From Nageia nagi (Eukaryota > Pinophyta): DNA of 64,000 nt. Below, piece by piece: positions 34,951 to 46,499 of this stretch. The stretch lies in contig JBITNC010000001.1 in NCBI GenBank assembly GCA_050084985.1, positions 44,392,001-44,456,000 of the forward strand. The letters run 5' to 3'. Made by a program: the position numbers and the translations under genes. The notes below the pieces were generated by a model. It had not been told where the DNA came from. It saw nothing but the letters and a program-made list of their open reading frames with translations, and made no database searches. Each line of letters begins with the position of its first letter. Position 1 is the stretch's first letter.

Positions 34951-35118
34951 TGTTTGATAAATACATTAGTATAAACACTAATATATAATTATTTAGGATT
35001 TATTAGTGGTTGTTACATAGTTTGATATTCTATGGGAATGTAACTTCCCATACTTATATATATTTAATGATATTACACATTAATAAAAATCACTCTCTTG
35101 GCTTCATATTCTAATACA
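34951..35118 (+). repeat. 3' LTR of Copia B
   Basis: The partner of 18,613-18,773. Boundaries were estimated from where the two copies cease to match. Confidence 0.75.
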
Positions 35119-36960
35119 ATTAAATTAAGGTGATATGACTACATAAGTCGAGGATCTAAATTTTCTCATTTTGTTAAGATAAATATGACTAGAATATCTT
35201 AGATCAAAATTTGAAGATCAAGGATCTAGAATGGGAATGAGTAGGAAATTAACATAAAATTGATAAACAAAAATGATCTTAGGAATGATAAATGGTATCA
35301 TTAAACACATTTATGATAAAGTTATGTAAAGAAGTTTTGACTGTTAAACAACCATAACTTTCAAATTGTAAATCTATTTTCAATGTCATCAAAAGCATTA
35401 GGAAGAAGAGAAGATTGTCTAAATCTTGAATAATTTTAATTGAGTATGAACATTGATGAAAGATAGAGGAATCAATAAGATACTTGCACATAGTTTTACT
35501 AGAATTAAAAAAAGTGTATATGATTCTTTTAGAGGATATAGATTACCTTACAAAAATAAGAAAATTACGAAGAGATGGAGAAATAATCTCAAGATAACTA
35601 GAAGTTTTGAACTACATCATGAATATGCCAACAAAATTCTTACTTAAGTGTATGGAATTTTTCCTTGGTGTTTGAAAATCACATTAAACTAAAGGAGTAG
35701 ATAAAAATATGGTGATAAATATTTCTAAGTGTTATGAAGTCAAAAATATCTTCTCTCATACTTTCCTTTTGAATACTTATACTTACATGGGAAAATTGAG
35801 ATATTGGAGTGAAGATAGTGATGAAAGATAGAAAAATAAAATAAGGTTTTTTAATCATCAAAATTACCTAGAAAGAAAAGCAAGAAGACATAAAAATTTA
35901 CCTAGCCTTTCCCTTTCATGTGAAGTCAACCAAAGTAAAATAGCTAAGTACAAAAAGTATTAATCAAATCCAATGAGTCAACCAAGGAGAATTTAAAATA
36001 TTTTTATTACCTTGCTTCCTCAAGTCAACTCGATTAAGTTTTTCTACCCAAAATTCAAAAATCAAGATTGAAAAACATGAGAAAGCCTAGCAGAGAATTA
36101 GTCACTATTTGATAGGGTCATCTTCAAATTGCCATATATTTCAACTAGGACTCCATTTTTAATGTTGTTTAAAATGTTGAAAATGTGAAGAAGATATATT
36201 CAATATGTGAACATAATAATTGAGTTGTAAGATACCAATGTAGATGAAAAAGATCTATATCCTTCACTTGTCATTTTATTTGATGATATTTTAATAGAAT
36301 ATGAAAAAGGGGAATATTCTACTATTATGATTTGGATTTATGATTCCAAGATTTCATTTAATCTTCTAATGTAAAGGTCTTGTTTGTAGGATAAAGATAT
36401 ACGTAATAGCTATGGAGATACTTGAAGGAGAAACATTTAAACAAGGATGATATTTTATGACATTTCTATGAAGTAAATGATATTTCATTCTATCTATGTA
36501 GTGTAAAATATAATTTTAAAGAATAAAAAAATATTTTATGATTGAAAAATATAGAATGTGTATGAAGCCAAGTATTAAATTTTATTATAGAATAAACTAT
36601 CTCCTACAATTTGTCAAGTTCTAAATAATAAAATTGTACTAAGTGTTATTTTAAGAAAGAATTAATTTGCAAGGTTAAATTTTATGGAAACCTTGTTCTA
36701 TTATGAGTTAATAACATTGAAAAAATACCATTGAAGGAAATTTGATAACTTAATAATTTAAATATATACATAGTTGAATTGGATTAAGTGATTTCTCTTG
36801 CAAGAGATTTTAATAAGGGTAACTCTTAAGATAAAGGAATTATTTTTTGGGGAAAACATGATTAAGCTTATCACATCAATATAGAAAGAATATTATGTCA
36901 CTAATTAAGGACCACCTCATATAAAAAAAAGTATCATAGATCCCTTATTGTCACATTTTT
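35119..36960. other. Unidentified AT-rich DNA
   Basis: No domain could be read with confidence. By position it could be the integrase-to-LTR half of Copia J, decayed beyond recognition, or unrelated sequence between elements. Confidence 0.35.
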
Positions 36961-37470
36961 GCATGATAAGAAAAAGTCGTTAACAAAACCATAACCAATA
37001 ACATATAACAAATAGAATTATTAAGGATCTCCATTGGAAGTTTTCTATTTAGTATTCTTTATTAAAGTACACCAATTTCAAATATAATCCTTTCCTTCAA
37101 TAAGTGATGGTATCTTAAGAATGATTTATTTAGCAATCATTATTTGTAAGTTAGTGAAATGAAGTTGTCCAAATCTCAAGTGGCATATCTAACTTGAATC
37201 TCTCATGTATACTTGGTATAAACTAACTTTAGTGCTTCATAACCTTAGAGAAAAATTTATACTTCTCTTCATAAGTACCATTATCATGAATTTCCTATGT
37301 TTACAAATAAATCCAACAACCCTTCCAAGATTATGTCACTTAAAGTTTATCTGATAATTTTTCTCTTCAATCTCTAAAATAGTAGGAAAATTATATTTCA
37401 TATTTATAGCATTATATGTAGAAAGAATTTTCTACTTTCAATGCATAGTTCCCATTTACATGAGAATCCT

Positions 37471-37742
37471 TTTCCATAGATATCAAGTGTATTCTTATTG
37501 TAAATCTTGAACTAACATCTATAATAAGTATACAACTTGCTTACAAATAATTTTCTCTCTTATTACATAGTTGAAAGAACTCGTTTCAACATATCATTTA
37601 TAATATTTTCCATAGATTCCAAGTGTATTCTTATTGCAAATATTAAACTAACATCTATGATAAGTATACAACTTGCTTACAAATATTTTTCTCTCTTATT
37701 GTATAGTTGAAAGAACTCATGTCAACATACCATTCATAATAA
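37471..37742. repeat. 136-bp tandem duplication
   Basis: 37,471-37,606 and 37,607-37,742 are two adjacent copies that match closely. Both begin tttccataga and contain aagtgtattcttattg and agtatacaacttgcttac. They lie in the decayed gag-protease part of Copia J. Confidence 0.9.
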
Positions 37743-38544
37743 GAGATGTACTCATATTTATCAACAATTACAAATATAAAATTTCATCACCTTCATCTAA
37801 TTGATGGATAACATATTATGTTAATTTTTATTTTTTCTTTACTTATATTTTTCATTATTAATAACTTTTTATCTATATTATCTTGCAGAATTATCTAATT
37901 TCTTGTAATAATGATTTAAGAGATAGTGTTTTTATTTTAATTTACATTCCAATTAAATCTATTAGATTTCTTCCTTATCCTTTCCCTTGAATATTATAGT
38001 TAAAAATAATCTTCTTCTCCTTGGAGATACTTGCCTTGTAGGAACAAATAAATTTGGTAAATTTACTATGATGTTCAAATGAAAATATGATTTGGTAAAT
38101 ATTGTAATGAATTAACCTCAATATGTTTTTGTAAATAATTTCATCATGCAATTTTTTTACCATTAATAGTAATTTTGTCAATATCATTCTTCAATCCTAT
38201 ACAAAATTATTCAAAATTTTCCTCCATCATTTTAAGTTTCACCAATAAGCTTTTTGATTTTTTATTATCATAATATTGACTTGGTCATTTGAACTAATAT
38301 AGGAATAATATAAAGCTTTATAAGATTCATTTTTAGTCCTCATGCTTATCACAAGAGAAAAGATATAATTATTTGTGGCTAAAATTATATGCTAAACTAC
38401 CTTCAATTCCTTTGCTCCTACTCTTAGGCCTCCTTACCATAGTTTTGATAAATTCTTCTAATCATTTCGAGGAAAAAATTGATTTTCATTATTTTTTATG
38501 ACCACAAGGACCTTATTAAAATTTACATTTTATAGATTAAATAG

Positions 38545-38562
38545 TCATATTATTATTAACTA
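38545..38562. repeat. Target-site duplication of LINE C, left
   Basis: tcatattattattaacta here corresponds to tcatattattaacta at 41,229-41,243, with one extra tta unit. It flanks the LINE body on both sides. Confidence 0.75.
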
Positions 38563-38570
38563 CAAGAGAT

Positions 38571-39194
38571 ACTCTCCAATGGACAAGGTTGACAAAAGGG
38601 GAATATAGTGTAAAAGAGGAGTTCATTATTCTTCAAGGAAAAGGTTATCAAGTTGAAAAAGTTTGGAGATATGTTTGAGAAGGAATTTTGATTCCTAAAA
38701 TTGCTTTTTTTTAGATGGACTATGGCTCATAATAAGATTTTAAATTGGGATAAGCTTCAAAGGAGAGGATTCAAATGCCTAGGGAAATGTTCCCTTTGTA
38801 AAAGATCTGAAGAAATAAAAGATCATTTATTTATTTAGTGTAATTACTCTAAATGGATATGGAAAAACTTGGTTGAGGGGGTGTGGTATGGAAGACAATA
38901 ATATAAGATAGTAGAGTAAGAACTTATAGGTTGGATAGAGATAACAAATATAAGAGGGGAACAAAAGCGAGAAATATAGTGCAAGCCCATTATCATTGGA
39001 AAATATGGAGGAAGCATAAAAATAGGATATTTGAACAAAATAAGAGTGAAGGAAGAATAATCTTGAGACTAATTTGTATAAGAGCTAGAGAGAATATAAG
39101 GGCAAATGCATTTAGGATTAAAAATGTAGAGCCATTATTGACTAAGTTGGATACCATAAGAATTAATCTCCAAATTTTGAAGAAGAGGGATTAA
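38571..39194 (+). pseudogene. LINE C reverse-transcriptase ORF, C-terminal part (zf-RVT)
   Basis: Encodes the zf-RVT zinc-binding region of plant L1-type LINEs: KGEYSVKEEF, then MAHNKILNWDKLQRRGFK, C..C (KCSLCKR) and DHLF. The ORF2 tail reads HYHWKIWRKHKNRIFEQNKSEG and ends at TAA 39,192-39,194. Internal stops are present. The RT catalytic domain itself is missing. Confidence 0.85.
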
Positions 39195-39219
39195 AAATCT
39201 TTAGGATTTTTGGGTAGTT

Positions 39220-40850
39220 AATGTGATGGATAGATTTATAGCATGTGACATGACTTGAAGCATGATGGAGGATGAGGTGGCATATAGGAAGCTATGCAGA
39301 TATGTGGGAATCAACATCCACCAGATTGGGAGATATCATATATGAAAAAAGACTAATATCACATCAAATTGATGAAGGGATAATTGACATGCAACTCAAT
39401 TTGGTAAGTTCCAAAGTTGTGTAGAGGAATTAAAGCTAGTTTCAAAGCTAGAATTGGAAGTATGGTGGGGGCGGGGGGGGGGGGGAATTAGTGAAGATAG
39501 AGTCAAAATCCACCAAATTAGTGAGGAAAAATGCTATTGTGTGTAAAATAATTTTCAAATGGGGCTTAAAGGATTTTATGGAGGCTTGTATGGGCTTTTA
39601 TTTAAGCATATCATTGAAAGTGGCAAAGAAATGGAGAAATGGACAATGCAAGATCAATTATCTGATCCTCAACTTTAGTTTTGAAATGGTAGAAAAGGAA
39701 ATCCACATGCTAAACTAGGGAAAGTAGATTAAAAGGAAGTCAAAGCTAAAAAAAATTAGGGGAAATATTCAAATTTAGAAGGAGGGAGAAGATTTTATGA
39801 AGTTAGGGCCTATATTTGAGAGCATGAGCCTACCTAAGCCATGGGATGAAGTAGTATAGGCTCTAATTCATTATGTTATGCTAGAGAGGGGCCATAAAGT
39901 TATCTATTCCTACCACTTTGGAATGTTGAATCATTTTAGGCTCAAAAGAGAGGAGATGGTTAATTTTTTATTTGACATTCATTTGAGGTTTCCATTAATA
40001 GATGTAGAGGTAAATCCAATATTATCACATTACATAAGTATTTTATAAAGTTGTTCTATGATTTGATAAGGTCTAAATAGCCTTAGAGAAGCTTGGGAAG
40101 AGATTTGGGCATGTATGTAAAATGAAGCTCTTGTAGACTTAAGGAGGAAAAGAATAAGGTGATGAAGATGGATGAAGAGGGAAAAGGTGGTCAAGAAGAG
40201 GAGTTATAACCATTGGAAGAATTGGAGGATGATGAAATTGTATACCTATTGCTAGGAATAAGAGAGAAATGGATTATTAATCATAATAGAATGTGACCCT
40301 TGAAAATAAAAGAGGAGGTGGTAGAGAATGATAAGGGAGGGATGACTAGAAGAACTAGGTCCTAGAAGGCTTTGATAGCTAAGGAATATAGAAATAAGAT
40401 AGAGAGAAACAAGGGTAAGAGGGTGAACTCAAAGTCAACTATGGATACTAACATTCCTAAAAACCAAATCCTACTAAGGATCACTAAAGAAGAAATGTAG
40501 GCCTTCAATGAATCAACTAAAAAAAAGGTGTAGAGGGTGAGTACTCAGAGGATAGAGGCATAGGAACTAGTAAAAATGGTTTGTATTCCTACTCTAAGAA
40601 AGAGAGTATGAAGGGCATTCTAATCTTGATTCCTAGAACTATATCTCTTCATAACAAAATGCTACTTGAAGAAATCACCAAGCAAGGAGAGCAAAGTGAA
40701 TGCTATGAGACTGAGCATCTCGATATTCCCTTTGTAGTCATTATGGAGGCCAAGTCCTACAAAAATTTCTATAAGAAAAAATTACAAAACCTATGTTTTA
40801 AGTTCAAAAATAAAAGAGGATATGATCCTCTTTTGAGTTGAAATTATTGT
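39220..40850 (+). pseudogene. Unidentified coding region 3' of the LINE ORF2
   Basis: I do not recognise this protein. It shares conserved blocks with the corresponding part of LINE D. These are a YVGINIH-like segment (~39,310), GGELVKIES...WGLKDFMEA (39,480-39,600), EGEDFMKLGPIFESMSLPKPWDEVV (39,780-39,860), HKVIYSYHFGMLNHFR (~39,895-39,940), an HNKMLLEEI segment (~40,650) and EAKSYKNFYKKKLQN (~40,750-40,790). Several stops and frameshifts break it. Blocks 39,491-39,718 and 40,581-40,841 remain open. Conserved amino-acid blocks in two diverged copies argue that the region once encoded protein. It could be a displaced LINE ORF1-like protein or a captured host or transposon gene. Confidence 0.65.
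39467..39486. repeat. G homopolymer
   Basis: ggtgggggcg followed by about thirteen G. LINE D has only a short G-run (atgggaggggaac) at the equivalent place, so the run has expanded or is an assembly artefact. Confidence 0.85.
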
Positions 40851-41228
40851 GATCCTACATACACTATTTTTTATAGTGCTCCTAGTGTAACCTTGCTGCA
40901 AAAGGAAGATGGCAAACTCTTTTTTGCACTAGATCATTTAATTTGTTGTTTTATTTGGTATGGGTTATTTGGTATCATCCATGACTGTTATCCAAATAGT
41001 TTGTAAATTATAGTGGTTGTAGGCATAGTGTTTTTTGTGAATGATGAGAGTTAAGTGAATGCTTTACTCTCCTAAAAGTAATTTTACTTGTAAATCTAGT
41101 TACAATATTGGGTATGATAAGAAATAGTATATGTAAACCCAAAATTGATAGATGTTGTAAAGGTGTTGGGATCTTGATAATCCCTCCTTTTTTATTAATA
41201 TAATTTACCACTAATAAAAAAATAATAA

Positions 41229-41243
41229 TCATATTATTAACTA
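41229..41243. repeat. Target-site duplication of LINE C, right
   Basis: tcatattattaacta, the right partner of 38,545-38,562, directly after the A-tail. Confidence 0.75.
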
Positions 41244-41699
41244 TTGAAATAAATAATGTGAAGGTTTAATTTTCCTTTATGCTCTATCATTGTACCTCAA
41301 ATATGAAAAATAGAAAATAAAATCTTCAAACTATTTTTAATTAAATTTTTTTTTTCTCAACTTATACTTTATATGGATTTGATACTATATGTTAATTTTA
41401 ATAACATAATTTAGACTTATTCATTTTATAATCCTTTCAAACAAAAATTGCAAACCCAATAAAACTAATATTATATTAAAAAAATAAATCAATATTTATC
41501 ATATAGATTAACACAACATTTTTTTTTTGAATATCCTAATTTTTTCACTTCAATGGAATCCTTTATTGCTCTAAAATTAATACTTATAATCTCATACATT
41601 CACAACATTACATAAAATGAAGAAACAAATTTACAACAGATAATATTGTAGGTATAGCCCTTCAATTTCTAATATGACATGTTTTGTAACTCCCATATA

Positions 41700-42031
41700 T
41701 GTCTCAAATTATTTGAGGCTCAAAAAATATTTAATTTTACATCAAGTATTCAATGGCATAAAAGCACTTATTACAAATAATATTCTAGATAATTACTTGA
41801 TTGGTTAAAATAGTTCCCTTGGTGATGGATTTAACCAAGATATATTTTTAAATTTCTTAGTATTCCATTAAATTTACATGCTTTCCCTACTCAAATATGG
41901 GGTTATGTGGTTCAAAAAGTTGAATAAATATTATAATACTAATTTACTAAAAAAACTCTCTTTAACTAGAAAATTTTAAATTAATTTTAAGGTGCTTGTT
42001 GCTACTCATGTTTATTATTCTTCATATTGGG
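41700..42031 (+). mobile_element. LINE I, fragment 1 (reverse-transcriptase C-terminal part)
   Basis: The plus strand encodes a decayed LINE RT segment: LNFLVFH.IYMLSLLKYGVMW...LLKKLSLTRKF..NFKVLVATHVYYSSYW. It matches the YLGIP...LS.AGR..LI..VL.A...Y plant L1 pattern. It is cut at 42,031 by Copia H. The left boundary is approximate. Confidence 0.7.
42027..42031. repeat. TSD of Copia H, left
   Basis: ttggg, identical to 50,141-50,145. Confidence 0.9.
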
Positions 42032-42473
42032 TGATGAAATTAACCCTTTCTGAATTAATATTTAAACTACCAAGATCTCAATAAGGCACTTCACAACATC
42101 AACATAATAGTAATAATACTAGCCAATCTCATAATGAGCATAAGATGTAAAATGGTTCCTCCCTTCCTGGGAGTACATCCACTAACCAATATCTTCTTAT
42201 TCTCAAGAACCTCTCTTATAGAATCTGTCCATATCTCTCTAACCCTAAACCTATAGCATAACTCTGCTTCTAAGTTGTGTTACAATGAGAGGGGAGTACA
42301 CCTCTTTTTATAGTATCAAACCACTCTTTAACCTTCCTTTTACCCAAGGATAAGGTTAAATATTTTTCTATATTTATTCCCATAATACTTAAGGTATCTA
42401 AAGATACTTTAATCATTAAGTGAATTTACATTAAAGAGAAATATTATATAATATTACATTACAAATTCTAACA
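42032..42473 (-). repeat. 3' LTR of Copia H
   Basis: Starts tgatgaaattaaccc and ends ctaaca. Contains a minus-strand TATA-like box near 42,302-42,313 and the shared U5 block near 42,141-42,188. Confidence 0.92.
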
Positions 42474-43850
42474 CTCCCCCTTAATGTAATATTGGGATAG
42501 AATGTAGAGGAAGAAAGAGAAGGTAAGAGAGAGTCATCCTCCAAAGAGATACAAGTGGCGATGAGAACTTTTTACATCATTAAGAAAGAAGTAATATCTT
42601 AGTTTAAGACTCATTACAATACCATTTGACAAAATGGTTTAAAATACAATTATTAACCATAATTGGTTTCACTATAAGTATAATTGATCAACATTGAATT
42701 GATATGTGAGCCTCCATGAGTTGTAGTAAGTAACCTACATTCTCAAGATGAAACCTAAAAGTTACAAGAAGCTCATAAACAAGATCAATTAGATACATCA
42801 TATAAATATTCATATCAATCATAAGATAAATGAACTAAGTAATGCCATCCATAAATTGAACAATGATGCACTTTAATTCATCACAAAGATGCCAAGCCAA
42901 TAATTATAATCATCTAATGTATATTAAAAACATGTGTTTATATATCAAATAAAAAGAGAATATGCATATTTCAACTACTCACATATTGATAACCAAATAA
43001 TGTCAACAAACACATACTAATTTCTATCATAGTGAAAGTAGATAAAATAATATACTATAAGTTTCTCACATAGAGCAAATTAACCACAAAGATGTACATT
43101 TAGATCAAAATTATATAACAAAATATACTCTTAAGGATGAAGTTTTCATCACAAATATGAATTCAACACTTCACTCTCCTTTGAGGAAACTTCACTAACC
43201 ATAAGAAACTTTCAAAGTATGCACAACAAAGTTTCTAAAGTGGTCTAGTGAATAACTTAAAAGAGTCAAAGTCAAATGAACAAAGCTATAGTTGTTCTAT
43301 CAAAAAATTTCTCCTTGATATAATATGTTTTGATATGTGGTACACTATAATTCATCATTAAGTTGCCAAGCCCATACTTATAGTTACCAAATAGAGGAAT
43401 GTATAAACAAAGTATACAAACCAAAAAGTTCAACAACTTTATTAAGAAGAAATAAGAATTTCACATTTACTTCTTTTTTGAGAAAAAATTCACCAACCCA
43501 ATAGAATCCATAAGCTTATAGAAATGAGCTTCAAGAAAGGGATTGGTAAACAAATTAGTAGAATTTAGGACTAATGGAAAATGCTGCAAGTGTAGAAGAC
43601 TATCCAAAATCTTCTCTCTAATGAAGTGGGCTTAGATCTCTACATGCTTTTTTCTCTAATGAAGAATAGGATTCTTTTCCAAAGCAATAGCTTATTAATT
43701 ATCTAAATAAATTTTATACAAATGAACTTGGTCATGCCTAACTTCTTTCAAAATATGTCTCAACCAAATGGCTTCTTGGGCTACAAGTGACATTGCATGA
43801 TATTCAACCTCTATTATGGAGAGAGCAATAGTAAGCTATTTATTAAAACC

Positions 43851-44961
43851 TCAAGAGATAGCACTTGAATCAATGATAAACATATAAGTAGATGTTGATT
43901 TTGTATAATATCTATCTCCTCCATAGTCAGAATTCAAGAACTCAAAGAGAAAAAATAAGGGAAACTTATCATACTTGAGAGCAAGATCTTTAGTGCTTGT
44001 TGCAAAATACCTTAAAATTTTCTTAATTATATTAAGGTTCCCAACATAAGGATTTTGCATAAAGTGAGGCATTAAATTCATTGCAAAGGTAATATCTAGC
44101 TTGCAGATGATCAAATAAAGAAGACTACCAATTAGTTTCCTATAAGCTATAGCATCTACCAAATGAGAATTAGAACTAAGAGAGATAATGATTGTAGGAG
44201 AGACTGATATTGTAGCATGTTTGCACTCTTCCATTCCAAAATTTTGCAATATATATAAGATATAATTGGATTTAATAAGATAAGTATAATAATTGTATTG
44301 GTACACTTGCATAGCAAGGTAGTAGTGCAATTGAAAAAGTTTAGTCATTTCAAAAGTTGCCTTAAGTTTGGAGATACACTCTTAGATGAGGAATATATTG
44401 TTCCCTATAATGAATAGATCATCCACATAGAAAAGAATAAAGAATAAATCTTATCCTTGGTTGAGCACATAAATATCCATGTCAAATAATCATTTAGAAA
44501 ACACAATATCCTCAAAGAATCCTTAAATATTATAGTACCAAGCTCGAGGTGCTTACTTAAGTCTATACAAAGACTTCTTTAACTTGTAAACAAAAGATTT
44601 TTTACCTTATACAACAAATTTTTTTGGTTGATTCATGTAGATTTCCACATCTAAGTCACCAGTGAGAAGTACTCTTGACATCAAGTTAAAATTTTTTTAT
44701 CATTGAGTTGTGGTAAGAGCAAGGATCACCCTGATAATAGGCATTTTTTTCCACTAAAGAAAAGGTTTCCTCATAATCAACTCCATATTTTTTAGAAAAA
44801 CCCTTGGAAACTAACCTTAATTTGTATTTTTCAATCTCACCAAGTAATTTGACCTTATAAACCCAATTATTACAAATCATATTTTGTTCATTAGGATAAG
44901 GACCCAAATCCCAAGTTTTATTCTTTATTAGAGCATCATACTCCACTTTAATGGCATTCAT
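43851..44961 (-). pseudogene. Copia H reverse transcriptase and RNase H
   Basis: Minus strand: NKTWDLGPYPNEQN..NNWVYKVKLL (44,686-44,961, RT start) and LHYYLAMQVYQYNYYTYL...IGSLLYLIICKLDITFAM (43,851-44,348, RT end). RNase H follows with LRYFATSTKDLALKYDKFPL and SDYGGDR. A frame break falls in the catalytic region between the two ORFs. Confidence 0.88.
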
Positions 44962-45114
44962 CCAACATTCCTAATTTGAAGCTTCATTAAAGGATGAGGG
45001 ATCATGCTTACTATCAATTTTGATGAATAAGGATTTATTAAGAGTCATCCTTCTTGTTATCCTTTATGTTGGAGAGTTTTGTTCCTTAGGTAACAAATCC
45101 ACATTAACATCCAT

Positions 45115-45846
45115 CTAGTGAGGTGAAATAGAAGAATCATCATCCTTACCTAGGTTCTTACAAGAAGCAGATTCTTTAAGAAGTTCATTGAACTTAACAT
45201 CCCTTGAGAAAAAAATTGCTCTAATAGAAGGTTGATATAGCCCATAACCTCTATGCTGATTGTCATAACCAATAAAGATACACTTTTCAAATCTCTTATT
45301 AATCTTCTTCCTTTTCTCAAGAACAACAAAGGCATAAGCATCACAACCAAAAACCCTAAAGTGAGAGATGTTAGGTTTATTTCCAATCCATGCCTCATAT
45401 GGAGTTTTTCCTTCAACTACTTTCATAGGATACCTATTTAAGATATAGTTTATGGTATTTACATCTTCACCCCATAAGAAACTAGGAAGATCATCCAACA
45501 TACATCTTGCCATTTTTTGAATGGTTCTATTCTTTCTTTTAGCTACACCATTCTATTGATGAGTGTAAGGGATTGTAAACTACCTCTTAATTTTATATTT
45601 GGTACAATAATAATTGAATTCATTTCTTTTATAAACTTCCCCATTATTAGATCATAACATCTTGATTTTGAAGCCAAATTGATTCTCTATCAAGATTTTG
45701 AAATCTTTGAACTTATCAAAGGTTTGATCCTTATGCTCAATAAGATAACCAAATATCATCCTATTGAAGTTATCAATAAAGGTAAAAATATAATATGCTT
45801 CCATTAGTAACTTAGTTGGAAATAGACCCATCAAATCTAAATGCAT
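45115..45846 (-). pseudogene. Copia H integrase
   Basis: Minus strand: integrase core HLDLMGLFPTKLLMEAYYIFTFIDNFNR (45,652-45,846) and the long C-terminal part at 45,115-45,513 (YILNRYPMKVVEGKTPYEAW, FRVFGCDAYAF, FIGYDNQHRGYGLY, FFSRDVKF). The two are separated by stops. Confidence 0.88.
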
Positions 45847-46499
45847 AAGTTGAAGAGGCTAAGTTTCTCTAGTTACCTTATCCTTGGGAAATTTTTGTTA
45901 ACTCATTTTACCTAGAATGCACTTCTAATAAAGATCAATTATAGGTGATATTGCAAGCAAACCTTCCATAAGTTCATGATATTTCATAACTTGAATGTTA
46001 TTATGGTTAAGGTGGCCTAATCAATGGTGCCAAAGATGGATTCTAGAGCAAACATTAGTTGCAAGGCACATCTTTTTTGGAGATTGATCCATAATGTAAA
46101 GATCATCTTTTATTGATCTTTTCATCAAAGTGGCAAGACCCTTTTTCATGCACCAAGAGTGTGAGGTAAACTCAAAAGAGTATCCTTTCTTTGCAACTTA
46201 AATTATGGAAAGAAGATCATAGTGAGTTTAAGCACATAAAGCACTTTTTTATGAATCCTTCATTGTAACCACACACTCCCAATACTTTGAACTTCTAGGA
46301 TAGAATTATCACCTATCACAACTACATCTTTTCTATAGTTATGAATGTCTTAAAACTTATCTTTTTTGAAACACATGTGATTAGTGCATTAAAAATAAAT
46401 AATCCAATCATTAAAACAAGTACAAGACTTATAGTAAAAAGTAGCAACATAAGAATTCTTCTTCTTCTGCTTCTTGTTATTAGAATTGATTGATTTTCT

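Larger units (their letters stand above)
18613..35118 (+). mobile_element. Copia retrotransposon B (plus strand), split by LINE D and Copia A
   Basis: The outer element of a nest. Short related LTRs lie at about 18,613-18,773 and 34,951-35,118. Decayed plus-strand gag, protease, integrase, RT and RNase H lie between them in the copia order. LINE D (19.35-21.8 kb) sits in its leader, and Copia A (22,403-31,072) sits inside gag. All frames are broken, so it is the oldest layer of this nest. Confidence 0.82.
38563..41228 (+). mobile_element. LINE C (plus strand, 5'-truncated) with an extra downstream coding region
   Basis: A non-LTR retrotransposon of about 2.67 kb flanked by a 15-18 bp TSD and ending in a short A-tail (41,213-41,228). 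It contains only the last part of the RT ORF (zf-RVT and C-terminus). About 1.6 kb of a second decayed coding region follows, shared in order with LINE D, and then the shared 3' end. The 5' truncation is typical of target-primed reverse transcription. It inserted into the gag of Copia J. Confidence 0.85.
36961..41700 (-). mobile_element. Copia retrotransposon J (minus strand), gag region only, interrupted by LINE C
   Basis: On the minus strand, gag N-terminal blocks lie at about 38,330-38,240 (SYKALYYS..., LKMMEENFE). They are followed by a UBN2-like gag block at 37,975-38,187 (EIIYKNILRLIHYNIYQIIFSFEHHSKFTKFI). A GAG-pre-integrase relic lies near 37,190-37,110 (HLRFGQLHFTNLQ). Upstream, beyond LINE C, a weak PBS-like match lies at 41,378-41,389 and a possible 5' LTR follows to about 41,700. 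The pol part is not recognisable. Confidence 0.65.

Noticed and set aside
35453-35647. 64-codon plus-strand basic ORF
   Set aside because: It has no similarity to a known domain and lies in AT-rich decayed DNA. Lysine richness follows from A content.
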